Shown: positions 1 through 10,545, counted from the stretch's first letter. The stretch: 64,000 nt of DNA from Crotalaria pallida (GCA_037953625.1 CM075651.1:141946501-142010500); one strand, 5' to 3'. Notes: generated from the sequence alone by a model not told the origin. Translations and numbers: made by a program.

Positions 1-69
1 CAAACGACCTTAACAATTACCCTAGTAAGGCATTGGTTAGTAAGATCCAAATAATAATAATAATAATAA

Positions 70-490
70 GGGAGTTACTATCATGCAATCCAAAATTGGA
101 TGGTTGATATACAACTTTTTCTTAAACCTAGTTAAAATTAAGTTTTTGCAATTTAGTCCAACATAAAAAGTAAATTAAAAATTTAGTCCTTTGTACCTAT
201 AGACAAATTATAACTTTTAATTTAAAAAAAAAAAAAATTAAAAGTAGTTAAAATTAGTCACTTGTGTAAAAAGGCTTAATGCAAGTGACTAAATTTAAAA
301 TTAAAAGATATAATTTGTCTATAGGTACAAAGGACTAAATTTTTAATTTATTTTTTATGTTGGACTAAATTGCAAAAAACTAATTTTAATTACTTCAAAT
401 AATAACATGGCATAGATGACAACTTCTTATTGGTTTAAGAAAATGTTGCATAACAACCATCCAATTTTAGATTGCACGATAAAAATACCC
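70..490. mobile_element. Foldback MITE with long terminal inverted repeats, copy 1
   Basis: The two ends are inverted repeats of each other: the left end starts GGGAGTTACTATCATGCAAT and the right end reads the same way on the other strand with a few mismatches. The inner arms, around AATTTAGTCCAACATAAAAA, also pair, so nearly the whole 421 bp folds back on itself. There is no coding capacity. It sits in a TAA-rich stretch, so the target-site duplication cannot be fixed; a 3-bp TAA-type site would fit Tourist/Harbinger MITEs. A second copy lies at 38989-39381. The element ends about 300 bp upstream of the kinase start and so lies in its promoter region. Confidence 0.8.
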
Positions 491-491
491 T

Positions 492-493
492 AC

Positions 494-553
<60 letters not shown>
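492..553. repeat. (TAA)n microsatellite
   Basis: About twenty uninterrupted TAA units follow directly on the right end of the foldback element. A shorter run of the same unit at 47-69 flanks its left end, so the MITE appears to have inserted into, or next to, the repeat. Confidence 0.95.
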
Positions 554-554
<1 letters not shown>

Positions 555-792
555 TGATGTAAGGGGACCACACGCTTGAAACACGCATACAACCTTTTTC
601 TCTCATTCATCATCATCCATTCATTCATTCATTCAATCATTCATTCATGTATCTATCTCTTTCTCACATCATCATTTGTCATCAACCCCAATATTCATTC
701 ATAACATAAACACATTTACAGAACAATATCCTCCACCCCCAATATTTGAAACTCATCATTGGAGCTCTATCCACGTAAATAACAATAACGTA
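554..792 (+). other. Proximal promoter and 5' leader of the kinase gene
   Basis: This non-coding stretch precedes the first in-frame ATG of the kinase. It contains a run of ATTC units at about 613-645 and pyrimidine-rich sequence typical of plant 5' leaders. The reading frame stays open upstream to about 676, but that part has no ATG and no kinase similarity, so I treat it as untranslated. Confidence 0.5.
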
Positions 793-3700
793 ATGAAACC
801 AGCAAACATGAGCAGCAATAATAAGGTACCACCGAAACCTCGTATCCGTGTAGGGAAGTACGAGCTTGGAAGAACCATTGGTGAAGGAAGCTTTGCAAAG
901 GTGAAGCTGGCTAGGAACGTTGACACACATGACCATGTTGCTATCAAAATCCTCGACCGTAACCACGTCCTCCGCCATGGCATGATGGAACAGGTAGGCA
1001 CTAGGCACGCACGTAGTGTAACATTTCTTTTTTATATTTTATTAATCTTTTCAACGTGTTTGTTTTCATATGTTTAATGACCTTATATTTATTTATTTAA
1101 TGGTAGTATTTTAGTTTATTTTGTTCATGTGTGCGGGTGATGTATTATTTTTTTAATGAGAGAAAAATGATTTGTTTTAATTTTGCTATTGGCAGCTGAA
1201 GAAAGAGATTTCAGCGATGAAACTTATCAATCATCCAAACGTTGTCAAAATATATGAGGTACCGTCCAATTCTTTAAAAAAATATTTTCTCTGAATAACA
1301 GAAGTTTAAGCTCTTTATATTATCTTATATTATTATAAGTATTGTATTAGGTCTTGATATTTTCACATCATATCGTATTACCAGATAATTTATATATTTA
1401 TCTATATTTTTCAATTGCTTACAGAAAAACACACTTTTGTTACGTTACGTTGTCCCGTGGTTAAATGTTATCCAGAAAACATTTTCTTATCATATATTAT
1501 ATTAATAACACTATACTTATAACTTTATATGGGATGATATGATCAGATTTGATGAAAATGAATGGAAAAATCTTTGTTTTATATTTTTTTTTTTTTTTTT
1601 TGTAATTCCTTTTTTATTTTGTTGTTAATGATATAAAACGTGCATCTTTTTGTGAAGAACATGATAATGTCAAAATAGTCATGTTTTCGTGTGAAAAACG
1701 AGTGCATTAGCCTTTTAATTGCTCTGGTACATAGAGATCTCAACTCACTAAATCAATATACATCACCACTTCCACACTTAGGGGTAGATGCATTATGCAT
1801 ATTTAAGTCAGCAATCATCATCTTACTAAGTTTGTGATATAGTATTGCATAATTATTAGCACAAGTGACAACCTAGTGGATATGATTTTTTTTGTCCTAA
1901 TACTATTCCAATCTGTTGTTTCAACTTTCAATATGTCCCAAATCAACATGGATTCTCTGTTTAAGCATAGGTGATGGCAAGCAAAACAAAGATCTACATT
2001 GTACTGGAGTTGGTTAAGGGAGGAGAGCTATTTGACAAAATTGTAAGTTGCTCATTTATTTTATACTACATTATATATGCCTTTTATACTACATTTTTTT
2101 TAAGTACATTCATGTTTTGTATGGATCTTGCATCTAAATCTAAAGAATTCTTCTTCTTCTATTGCCTCTTAATTTGATTTCTAGGCCACAGGTGGGAGAC
2201 TAAAAGAGGATGAAGCAAGAAGTTATTTCCAGCAGTTAATCAATGCAGTTGATTACTGTCATAGCAGAGGCGTGTATCACCGAGATTTGAAGGTCTTACA
2301 ACTTCCTTCATACTAAATTTTTCACATTAATAGGTTCATAAGATTGTTATAAATTAAGAATCAGACTCATATTAAATGTTTGTTGCAGCCCGAGAATCTT
2401 CTTCTGGACTCGAGTGGTGTTCTTAAAATTTCAGACTTTGGATTGAGTACTTACTCGCAGCAAGTAAGATGATATTATCTGATCTGATATACAATCAGCA
2501 ATGTGCATGTTATGGATTTCTGATTTAGCGCACTTGTACAAAGTTACAACTAATTTTTTTACTATTAGGCCATAAGAGTAAGTTTTTCTATGGATTTCTG
2601 ATTTAGTGCACTTTGAGTTAAATTTATTCGTTACTTATCGTAGGAGGATGAACTCCTTCGCACAGCTTGTGGAACCCCGAATTATGTTGCTCCTGAGGTA
2701 CCTGCTTTAAGTATTTAAGGATGAGATTAAAGAACACATTTCTCCCTCAAACTGTTGTTGATGATGTTATGTGTTGCGGGAATTTGTATCAGGTGATTAA
2801 TGATAGAGGTTATGTTGGTTCTGCATCTGATATCTGGTCTTGTGGAGTCATTCTCTATGTACTGATGGCTGGATACTTGCCCTTTGACGAACCAAATCAC
2901 ATGGCATTGTATAGGAAAGTAAGTAATTTCGGAATATAAATCAGCATAACCTGGAGTTAAAGAAAAGTTGATTATGTCATTATAAGGGTTAAAATCCGTG
3001 CATATATTTCAGATTAGCAAAGCTGATTTCTCTTGTCCAAATTGGTTTTCGCCCGAGTTAAAGAAACTGCTTAAGCGTATTATTGATGCGAACCCTCTCA
3101 CAGTGAGTTCTGAAAAAGCTTTCTTGATTTCCAACCAGTTATAATATTTACCCTTACATACCTTTTTATGTTGTTAAAGAATATCTTTCTATAAGCATAT
3201 ATTCCTTCTTATTTTATGCTGGATTGCTTTTTTTTTTGCAGAGGATGAAAATACCTGAACTATTAGAAGATGAATGGTTCAAGAAAGGTTACAAGCCGCC
3301 ATCGTTTACAGAAGAAGAGGGTGTAAATGTTGATGATGTAGCGGCTGCTTTTAATGATTCTAAGGTACTTGGTTTTACTGCAATATTTATATTCAATTTC
3401 TTTATTGAATTAATCCATTAACTCCTAGCTTGGATTTTGTTATACAAATTAAGTTTGTGTAAACATGTAAAGTTTTTTTACTTATTTTGTTTTTTTCATA
3501 TGTACCCTGATTGAAAGATTTACTTATCATGATTGAAAAAAAAATATATAAGAATGAGTCTGCACTCTGCAGAAGCTCTTATCTTCTGTATATGTAATTT
3601 ATTTATTGTCTTTGATTTGTAGGAAAATCTTGTGACTGAGAGACAAGAGAAACCAGTCTCGATGAATGCATTTGAGCTCATTTCTAGGTCGCAGAGCTTC

Positions 3701-5080
3701 AATCTTGATAGTTTGTTTGAGAAGCAGGCAGTACGTAAAAAAATATTTTTTGCTTGTGCTTTTGTTATATTCAAATGTTATGCATTATAAAGAGTTAGTT
3801 CAAATTACAAGCACATGGAAATTGACTTATCACCCTGCATAAGCTAGTTGAGCAGAACTAAGTTGTTTTTGGATAATTTTTGGTGAATTAAGAACCTGGT
3901 CTAAATTCAGTCAATTCCTTCAGTAGTTGGCTAGCCAAATGCTGATACTGAGATATGATTGATCATTCTGAATTTATGCCCAATGACACTTTGTTTCTTC
4001 ATTTTATTTGAACTCAACATTATAGGGGATTGTAAAGCGAGAAACACATTTTACTTCACAGCGCCCGGCAAATGAGATTATGTCTAAAATTGAGGAAGCT
4101 GCCAAGCCTTTGGGCTTTAATGTTCACAAGAGAGATTATAAGGTAATAATAATGTGTCGCTTCACAATTACTTACACTACAGGTCTGCATTATCAATTTT
4201 CCAAGAGATATCTTTTTTGTGATTAATCTTTATGAAGAATGAAGGAGAATATGTTTCAAAATTTTACACAGGACTAAAACTTAACTGGATTGAAATTATG
4301 CAGATGAAGTTGCAAGGTGATAAGAGCGGAAGGAAGGGTCACTTATCAGTAGCTACTGAGGTACTGAATCATTCCTTTATGAATTCAAGTCTTTTTTTAG
4401 TATGTAGTACTAGGTAACATATTGTTTGTGAGTTGTGACTGGCTAGGAATGATAATTACCATTTCTTTTTTCTATTCCTTTATAAATCTAATTGCTGAGA
4501 TATATAATACTCTTACTTAATTCATTTCTTGTCATTAGATGCACTTGCACTTGTCCTAACTTATGTTAATGCATGTCAACTATTGAATCTGGTAGTTTAA
4601 TATTGGCAGTAAAGCATAATTATTCAAGTTCAAAGTACTAAAAATGTTGTTTTGTTTTTCGAGGCAAAGATTTTCATGGGTTTCTTCCAATTTATTTGGC
4701 TCTTTACTATGAATAGTTGGTAACAACTGGTTACCTATGGGCTACAGGTTTTTGAAGTGGCTCCCTCCTTGCACATGGTGGAGCTGCGAAAGACCGGAGG
4801 CGACACGCTGGAGTTTCACAAGGCATGTGTAACATTTTAACTCTGGAACTCATTTGATCTCTTATTTCTGTGGACTTGGATGTTTCTAGTTATTTTAACT
4901 AAAGATTACCTTAACCTTTCTTTTTAAAGTCTATATCTCATTTCCTTTGTAAAAATATCCCAGTTTTGTTGTTGATTGATGCTAAATTGCTAACCTGATC
5001 CATTAATTTATATGCAGTTCTACAAAAACTTTTCATCAGGGTTGCAGGACATAGTGTGGAATGCTGAACAGAAAAAATGA
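793..5080 (+). CDS. CIPK9-like: CBL-interacting Ser/Thr protein kinase, CIPK9-like
   Basis: Fourteen coding exons give 443 aa: 793-993, 1196-1258, 1971-2042, 2185-2292, 2389-2463, 2644-2697, 2793-2918, 3013-3102, 3242-3364, 3623-3730, 4026-4142, 4304-4360, 4748-4822, 5018-5080. All fall on codon boundaries. The kinase domain starts near Y23. It has the glycine loop GEGSFAKV, the catalytic loop HRDLKPEN (D146), DFG at 164-166 and APE at 189-191. The calcineurin-B-like binding motif NAF is at 319-321, followed by the phosphatase-interaction domain ending near ...FYKNFSSGLQDIVW. Family knowledge: CIPKs are activated by calcium-bound CBLs at membranes and phosphorylate ion transporters; CIPK9/23 act in potassium and nitrate homeostasis. 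The intron-rich structure and the C-terminal half fit CIPK9 best, CIPK23 next. ATG 793 is the first in-frame start; ATG 808 is a close alternative. The last intron uses a GC donor. Confidence 0.95.
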
Positions 5081-6366
5081 TGCAAAATCAAGGTACCCTT
5101 TCCCCATTTCCCCTTGCTATGATCTTTTTATTCCAATAGGAAGAACACATTTTACCACATAAGTTGTAAGTAGATCAATCATATTCATTATTCAGTTGAT
5201 TCTTCTGATTAATTAATTCTTTAACTATGATGCAGGGGCTATATCAATGAACTTATTGTTTTTTCATAGAAGGATGCTTGATTCTTGTTAGCTAAAGCTG
5301 GAACATGAGTTAGTTGGGAGAGTTTGGTTTAATGTTTGATAGGACAAGAAAGTAGAGCCTTATATTTTCTTTCATCTTTAAATGGCCACTCCTCAAAATA
5401 TTTCATGGCATTAGTTCAGTGGCTGACAGCTGTGTAAATTGTGATTTGAGTACAATTCAGTTTTTTTTTTTTAAAAGTATTTATGCTTTCAATATATATA
5501 ATTGAAAATAAATAAGTATCAGGATTGTTCTCATAATCTTGATTTCAATATAATCTTTTTGACCTGGGTTTAGGCCCCATTGATTTAAAAAAATAAAAAA
5601 AATATGAATAAATGAGAATATATGCATAAAGTGACAAATAACAAGCAATTCAATTCATGCCTTAAAAAAAAAACATAAATTGGCCAATGGAAATCATTTA
5701 TGAAATAAGGTGTTGCCAGCCAAGTAATTGTCACCACATGTAAAACAACAAACCCTCAATGTAGCATCTACTCACTTAGCCATAGTGACATGCCCCAAGG
5801 TGTTCTCCAAGACAATCAACACAGCAACCAATAACCCCAAGGATAAAATAAATATAACCCCAAGGTTTTCTTCAAGACAAGCAACATAGCAACCAATAAC
5901 CATAAAAGAATCCATCAGTAGTTTTTCACTTTAGTTTCTACTAGTAAGCTTCTCTGGAAAGAACAACACTAATCACCTATTGGGTTTCAGAGATTGTGCT
6001 AATTAATATTTACCCATTATTTTTCAAATATGAGAATTAGTAACTTGAAGTTGAAAGTGAGAGGTTTCAACTTCACTTCTTTTTGTTCACCGGATGTATT
6101 ACTTGCCAAAAAAAAGCTTTGGCTTAATTATATTTTTATCTCTAAAGTTAATATGTTTCTCATTCCCATGTCTTTTCAAAAATTTGATTGTTTCTGTTGT
6201 CATTTACATAATAAATCCTTCGGTTTGAATTATAAGGAAAAAAAATAATTTTACGTTTATTAAAGAATCTAGTTGATTATATTTAATTTTATCAAATTTA
6301 TAAAAATTAAGATATTTTAAAAAAATAAATTTGTCTTATATGCAAATGGACATCCAAATGTTAATT
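5081..6366. other. 3' flank of the kinase gene and AT-rich spacer
   Basis: The first few hundred bases are probably kinase 3' UTR, possibly with a small UTR intron before about 5237. The rest is AT-rich. An imperfect tandem duplication of about 64 bp is present at 5793-5900, where the CCCCAAGG...CAACCAATAACC unit occurs twice. I see no gene here. Confidence 0.5.
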
Positions 6367-7524
6367 ATGGATGTACACATAACACCACTCCTGCCCATAT
6401 TAGTCTTTGTCTGCGGTTCTCTATCACAGTTCTTCACCTCATTTCCACGTTGGCTCATGAGTCAGCTCATGAGTCAGACAACTATATCATTCACATGGAC
6501 TGACTTATCAGTCATGCCTAAACCCTTTTCCAACCCACATAATTGGTACCTAGCTAGCCACTCTTTAATTTCCTCTGCATTGAACAGTTCTCAAGTTATT
6601 ATTACCACGCACCACCAATAATCTCAACTCCTATTCTTCTAAGCATATCTGTACCTACACCAATGTCATGAATGGTTTCAGTGCAAGTTTGACGTACACC
6701 TTCAGAACTTGAAGCTCTTAAAACCTCTCCAGGTTTAATTTCATTTATAATATACTTGCCTGTGAAGCCAGACACTACACACTCACCTCAATTCCTTGGC
6801 CTCAATCCCATAGGAGCAATTATTAGCTCATATGTACATCTATGTCATGCCCTCATGTTACAGGTGTAGCAGCCCTTTAGAGGGGAGCATACCCTCATTG
6901 GAGCCCTGCAGCAATTCGGTCAGCTATGATGACAACTTCTGATATATTGGACAACACATTGGAACCCATCAAAGACATTGGTGAAGGTTATGAACCAGCC
7001 AGCCTCTTGTCTTGCCATGGGAGCTGGTCATATAAACCACAACAAAGCCCTTCACTCTGGACTTGTTTACAATGTGGGTGTGCAAGTGTCAAGACTATGT
7101 TAATCTTCTTTTTGCATTGAACTTCACACGAAAACAAATTATCACCATCACAAGATCTTCTTTCCACAATTGTTCTAAGTTCTAACCCCTCATTGGATCT
7201 TAACTACCCTTCTTGTGTTGCATTCTTTAATGCAAATGACTTATGGTGAGTCAAGGACAAAAATCCAAGAATTTGAGAGAACTGTGACCAATGTTGGGGA
7301 GGGACCAACAACCTATGTTGCAAGTGTTACACACATTGAAGGGTTCCATGTCATTGTCATCCCCAACAAGTAGGTGTTCAGGGAAAAGAAAGAGAAGCTT
7401 AGGTACAAGTTGAGGATTGAAGGTCCAAACAAGACGAACAAGGATAAGAAAGTTGATTTTAGATATGTCACTTGGATGGATGTGAAGCACACGTGATTAG
7501 AAGCCCTATTGTGGTCAGTGGTCA

Positions 7525-7905
7525 TGTAACGAAGCTAAGGGGCAATTTAGGAAAAAAATATACAACTAAGGCCACATGGTTTGGAGTTGCTTAAAAGGCA
7601 ACACTAGGGAAGCATTTTGGGTGTGAAGAATTTGGGAAAAGACTCTCTCTCTCTCTCTGGTTCCTTCTTCTTCATCTCCCTATTCCATTTCCCTCTCCCT
7701 CATACAACCATCTCCACATTCCCTACCTTCTTAGTTTGAATTAAAGCATTGTTTCTTCTTATTCTACACCATTTTATTATCTTTCACTCTATCAGTGAAT
7801 TATTGTAACTAGTGCTACTTATTTTGAGAGCATTGTTATTATCTAGATCTGATTTGTGCATTTAGTCATGCCTATTGACAAGTTAGAAGAATTAGCCTAG
7901 TTACA
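7525..7905 (+). repeat. Left LTR of the gene-capturing element
   Basis: It starts TGTAAC and ends GTTACA, and matches 10129-10506 along its whole length. It contains a (CT)n run at about 7644-7660 and a TTGTGCATTTAGTCATG block close to the end. Confidence 0.92.
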
Positions 7906-7981
7906 ATGGTGCTTTCATCGATCTCACTCGGCTACAAATAAACAACCACTGAAGGAGAAAATTGCTGACCCTATTGAAAGA

Positions 7982-8460
7982 ATGATTGCAATATGCAAGA
8001 AATCTCAAGCTACGAGTGAGCAATTTCAACGAGAATTGGCTCAACTCAAGAAAAAAATTGTAGCCCGTGAGAAGAACTCAAGTGTGGAGGCTGATCAAAT
8101 TGGAGATATGAAGGATGCGGAAAGTGACACCGTTGTGCAAATGGAACAGTGCCGAAAGCCCATAATCGTCGCACTACCTTGTGACATCTGGGTTGCTGCC
8201 AAAGGAGCCAAATTCATGGATACTCATGCTCGGTTTGGGATATTTCCTTCGTGGGAGGTAGTTGAAAAGTTGGGTTTTGGAACCATGTTGTTGAAGAGGG
8301 TGAACTATTGAAGACAAGCAGAGACATTGCAGATGTCATTGTGAAAAATAATCAAGACATGTTGCTGAAGTACAAGTCTGTTATAAATGATTGCATCAAA
8401 TTAGGATCAATTGGTGCAAAAACTACACCGAGTCGAGTCTACCCTGGAAACAAGATGAAG
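7982..8460 (+). pseudogene. Captured peroxisomal enoyl-CoA hydratase fragment
   Basis: The first part of an ORF (7982-8311) has a Lys/Glu-rich, possibly coiled-coil segment of unknown origin. It then reads KPIIVA, LPCDIWVAAKGAKFMDTHAR and FGIFPSW, which is the crotonase-fold block of plant enoyl-CoA hydratase/isomerase (ECHIA-like). After a deletion and a frameshift, similarity continues as EKLGF, TSRDIADVIVKNNQ and KYKSVINDCIKL to about 8405. The parent enzyme hydrates trans-2-enoyl-CoA in fatty-acid beta-oxidation. This piece lacks the full active site and cannot be functional. It lies inside the LTR element, right after the primer-binding region. Confidence 0.75.
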
Positions 8461-9609
8461 GAACTGGGTCCTTGTGAATCGAGCTCTTTTTTCGGTACGT
8501 CTGATCCACTAGCCTTCATTTCGTTGCTTCCCCAACCACTACCACCCAAACCACCTGATCAGAACCATTTTAATTCGTTCAAATGGGTTCAAACTGGTTC
8601 AATTTTTCACTCAGAATTTCCATCAATTTCCTACACACAAGTGGTGTTTGAAGAAATGCCTGAAAGAGTTTTTAATTGTTGCATAATTACTAATAATCTT
8701 GTGGTTGTTTCCTACAATAACCTGTTATACGGTTTTGCAACAATGTGTCAGTTTCCTTGGCCATTATATTCAAACCTTGCAGTGCTTGGAAGAGGCTCGA
8801 AAGGTCCTGTGGTTGTACAACAAGATGTAGCATGGCTTCCATCTTGGCTTCACAATTCCATGAAGTGTGGCTCTAATGAATTTGTGAGGGAGTCTCAAGT
8901 TCCCTTCAAGCAGGATCTGGCACCTTCTCAAGAAAATTGTAATGATTGCAAGGAGATGAATGCAATATCAAGGGAAGAAGGTAGACACAAAAGTTGCCAT
9001 TTGTTCTTATCCGGAGAAGATAGCTCACCTATTAGTGTTGCTCCATCTCTTGGAAATGTGATTCACTTTAGTCTACGTCTTTCTTCAGATGTTGATTCAC
9101 TCTTTTGCCCAACCCAAGATTTGAATGCATTGCATGGTGCAGTTGCACTAAGTCAAGTTCAGTCATTGCCACATGTTCAAGCTTCCGTTGATTTGATTGA
9201 GAACTCTGATGTTAACCAAATTGTTGTACCTGATAAGAGAAGCTGGATAAATTTATTTGCGTACATGGGGCCTGGGTTTCTTGTTTCCATTACATATATA
9301 GACCCAGGAAACTTCGAGACTGTTCTTCAGTCTGGGGCAAAATGTAAATATGAGTTACTTTGGATCATATTGCTGGCATCATGTGCTACTCTCGTAATTC
9401 AAACAATGGCAGCCAATCTTGGCGTGGTCACTGGAAAACATTTAGCAGAGCATTGTAGAGCTGAATATTCCCGCGTGACTAACCTTTTCCTTTGGATAAT
9501 TGGAGAAGTTGTCATAGTAGCCTGTGACATTCCTGAAGTAATTGGGACGACCTTTGCTTTGAACAGGCTATTCAACATACAAGTTTGGATTGGTGTTCTT
9601 CTAACATGA
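8308..9609 (+). CDS. Chimeric 433-codon ORF inside the LTR element
   Basis: The frame is open from 8308 to a TGA at 9607-9609. It fuses the tail of the hydratase fragment (to about 8405), an unidentified middle segment, and NRAMP transmembrane sequence from about 9241. The middle includes VFEEMPER and VVSYNNLL, weakly pentatricopeptide-like, and a block around VVVQQDVAWLPSWLHNS that I do not recognise. ATG 8308 is within the hydratase-derived part, so translation from here would give a fusion protein. Whether it is expressed is unknown; it could equally be an open frame by chance joining of captured exons. Confidence 0.5.
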   Translation: MKTSRDIADVIVKNNQDMLLKYKSVINDCIKLGSIGAKTTPSRVYPGNKMKELGPCESSSFFGTSDPLAFISLLPQPLPPKPPDQNHFNSFKWVQTGSIFHSEFPSISYTQVVFEEMPERVFNCCIITNNLVVVSYNNLLYGFATMCQFPWPLYSNLAVLGRGSKGPVVVQQDVAWLPSWLHNSMKCGSNEFVRESQVPFKQDLAPSQENCNDCKEMNAISREEGRHKSCHLFLSGEDSSPISVAPSLGNVIHFSLRLSSDVDSLFCPTQDLNALHGAVALSQVQSLPHVQASVDLIENSDVNQIVVPDKRSWINLFAYMGPGFLVSITYIDPGNFETVLQSGAKCKYELLWIILLASCATLVIQTMAANLGVVTGKHLAEHCRAEYSRVTNLFLWIIGEVVIVACDIPEVIGTTFALNRLFNIQVWIGVLLT

Positions 9610-9960
9610 CTCAATACATTGATCCTCTTAGCTTTACAGCAATATGGGGTTAGGAAACTAGAATTCTTGATTGCATTTCTAGTATTTACAATTGCTGCAA
9701 GCTTTTTTGTGGAGGCTAGATATGCAAAACCTGATGCTAATTAAAGAAGTTCTGAATGGTCTTTTTGTGCCACAACTTAATGGGAAGGAGTCTACTGGTC
9801 TTGCAATTTCACTTCTTGGGGCTATGGTTATGTCGCACAATCTCTTCCTGAACTCAGCACTGGTGCTACTTGAGAAGATGAAAATAATGGATGCTGATGC
9901 AAGGACCAGCCAAGTTATGATTCAATTTATTCCTCGAATTTTCATACTGCTAGGGGAGAT
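9241..9960 (+). pseudogene. Captured NRAMP divalent-metal transporter fragment, intron-free
   Basis: The sequence encodes the conserved NRAMP core: GPGFLVSITYIDPGNFET (first helix with the DPGN metal-binding motif), then LGVVTGKHLAEHC, VACDIPEVIGT and QQYGVRKLEFLIAF. The helix-6 region is LGAMVMSHNLFLNSALVL, where the family normally has MPHNLFLHS; the proline of that motif is replaced by serine. A TGA at 9607 and a frameshift near 9740 break it. NRAMP proteins move Fe/Mn by proton symport. Plant NRAMP1/6-type genes are intron-rich, and no intron interrupts this 720-bp piece, which points to capture from spliced RNA. Confidence 0.85.
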
Positions 9961-10128
9961 CAATTCAATAGTGAAAGCACGTGACATTTGGGAGTATAGT
10001 GGTGCTACTTTTTACTTCGCTGTGCAAGTCATAGTCATTCATTATTGGACGAAGACTTTAAATTTTATGCATCTACAATTCCATAGCCATGACCTTGAGG
10101 ACAAGGTCATTTTTAATGGGGGCAGTAA

Positions 10129-10506
10129 TGTAACGAAGCTAAGGGGCAATTTAGGAAAAAATATACAACTAAGGCCACATGGTTTGGAGTTGCTTAAAAA
10201 GCAACAGTAGGGAAGCATTTTGGGTGTGAAGAATTTGGGAAAAGACTCTCTCTCTCTGTGGTTCCTTATTCTTCATCTCCCTATTCCATTTCCCTCTCCC
10301 TCATACAACCATCTCCACATTCCCTACCTTCTTAGTTTGAATTAAAGCATTGTTTCTTCTTATTCTACGGCATTTTATTATCTTTCACTCTATCAGTGAA
10401 TTATTGTAACTAGTGCTACTTATTTTGAGAGCATTGTTATTATCTAGATCTGATTTGTGCATTTAGTCATGCATATTGACAAGTTAGAAGAATCAGCCTT
10501 GTTACA
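10129..10506 (+). repeat. Right LTR of the gene-capturing element
   Basis: It starts TGTAAC and ends GTTACA, and is near-identical to 7525-7905. It is followed by the GGTCA target duplication, after which the subtilase pseudogene resumes. Confidence 0.92.
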
Positions 10507-10545
10507 GGTCACCAGTCTCAAGCTCTAAATCAACATTGTGAGTGA

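Larger units (their letters stand above)
7525..10506 (+). mobile_element. Non-autonomous LTR retrotransposon carrying captured host gene fragments
   Basis: Direct repeats of 381 bp (7525-7905) and 378 bp (10129-10506) both start TGTAAC and end GTTACA. They are flanked by a perfect 5-bp target-site duplication GGTCA (7520-7524 and 10507-10511). The 2.2-kb interior has no recognisable gag, protease, reverse transcriptase or integrase. It contains a fragment of an enoyl-CoA hydratase gene, unidentified coding-like sequence, and an intron-free NRAMP fragment. A candidate primer-binding site TGGTGCTTTCATCG follows the left LTR, and a purine tract GGGGGCAG precedes the right LTR. The LTRs differ at roughly nine positions plus two small indels, so insertion is fairly young. 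The organisation resembles gene-transducing elements such as maize Bs1. Confidence 0.92.
6367..10545 (+). pseudogene. Subtilisin-like protease (SBT1-type) pseudogene, split by an LTR element
   Basis: A signal-peptide-like start (MDVHITPLLPILVFVC at 6367) is followed by inhibitor/propeptide sequence (LSVMPKPF...HNWYLASHSL). Near 6840-7010 a fragment around the catalytic serine appears (CPHV.GVAAL, WSPAAIRSAMMTTSDILDNT). At 7190-7510 comes the fibronectin-III-like C-terminus (DLNYPS, FERTVTNVGEG, VTWMDVKHT). Stops, frameshifts and a large deletion of the catalytic Asp/His region show it is dead. Reading SPIVVSG runs into the target site GGTCA at 7520-7524; after the element the same frame resumes at 10512 and stops at 10543-10545. 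Subtilases of this group are secreted apoplastic serine proteases; this copy can no longer make one. Confidence 0.85.

Noticed and set aside
492..553. Possible CRISPR-like or regulatory array
   Set aside because: It is a plain trinucleotide microsatellite without spacers; the window is eukaryotic.
676..792. N-terminal extension of the kinase frame upstream of ATG 793
   Set aside because: It lacks an ATG and matches no CIPK sequence; the leader with ATTC repeats is clearly non-coding.
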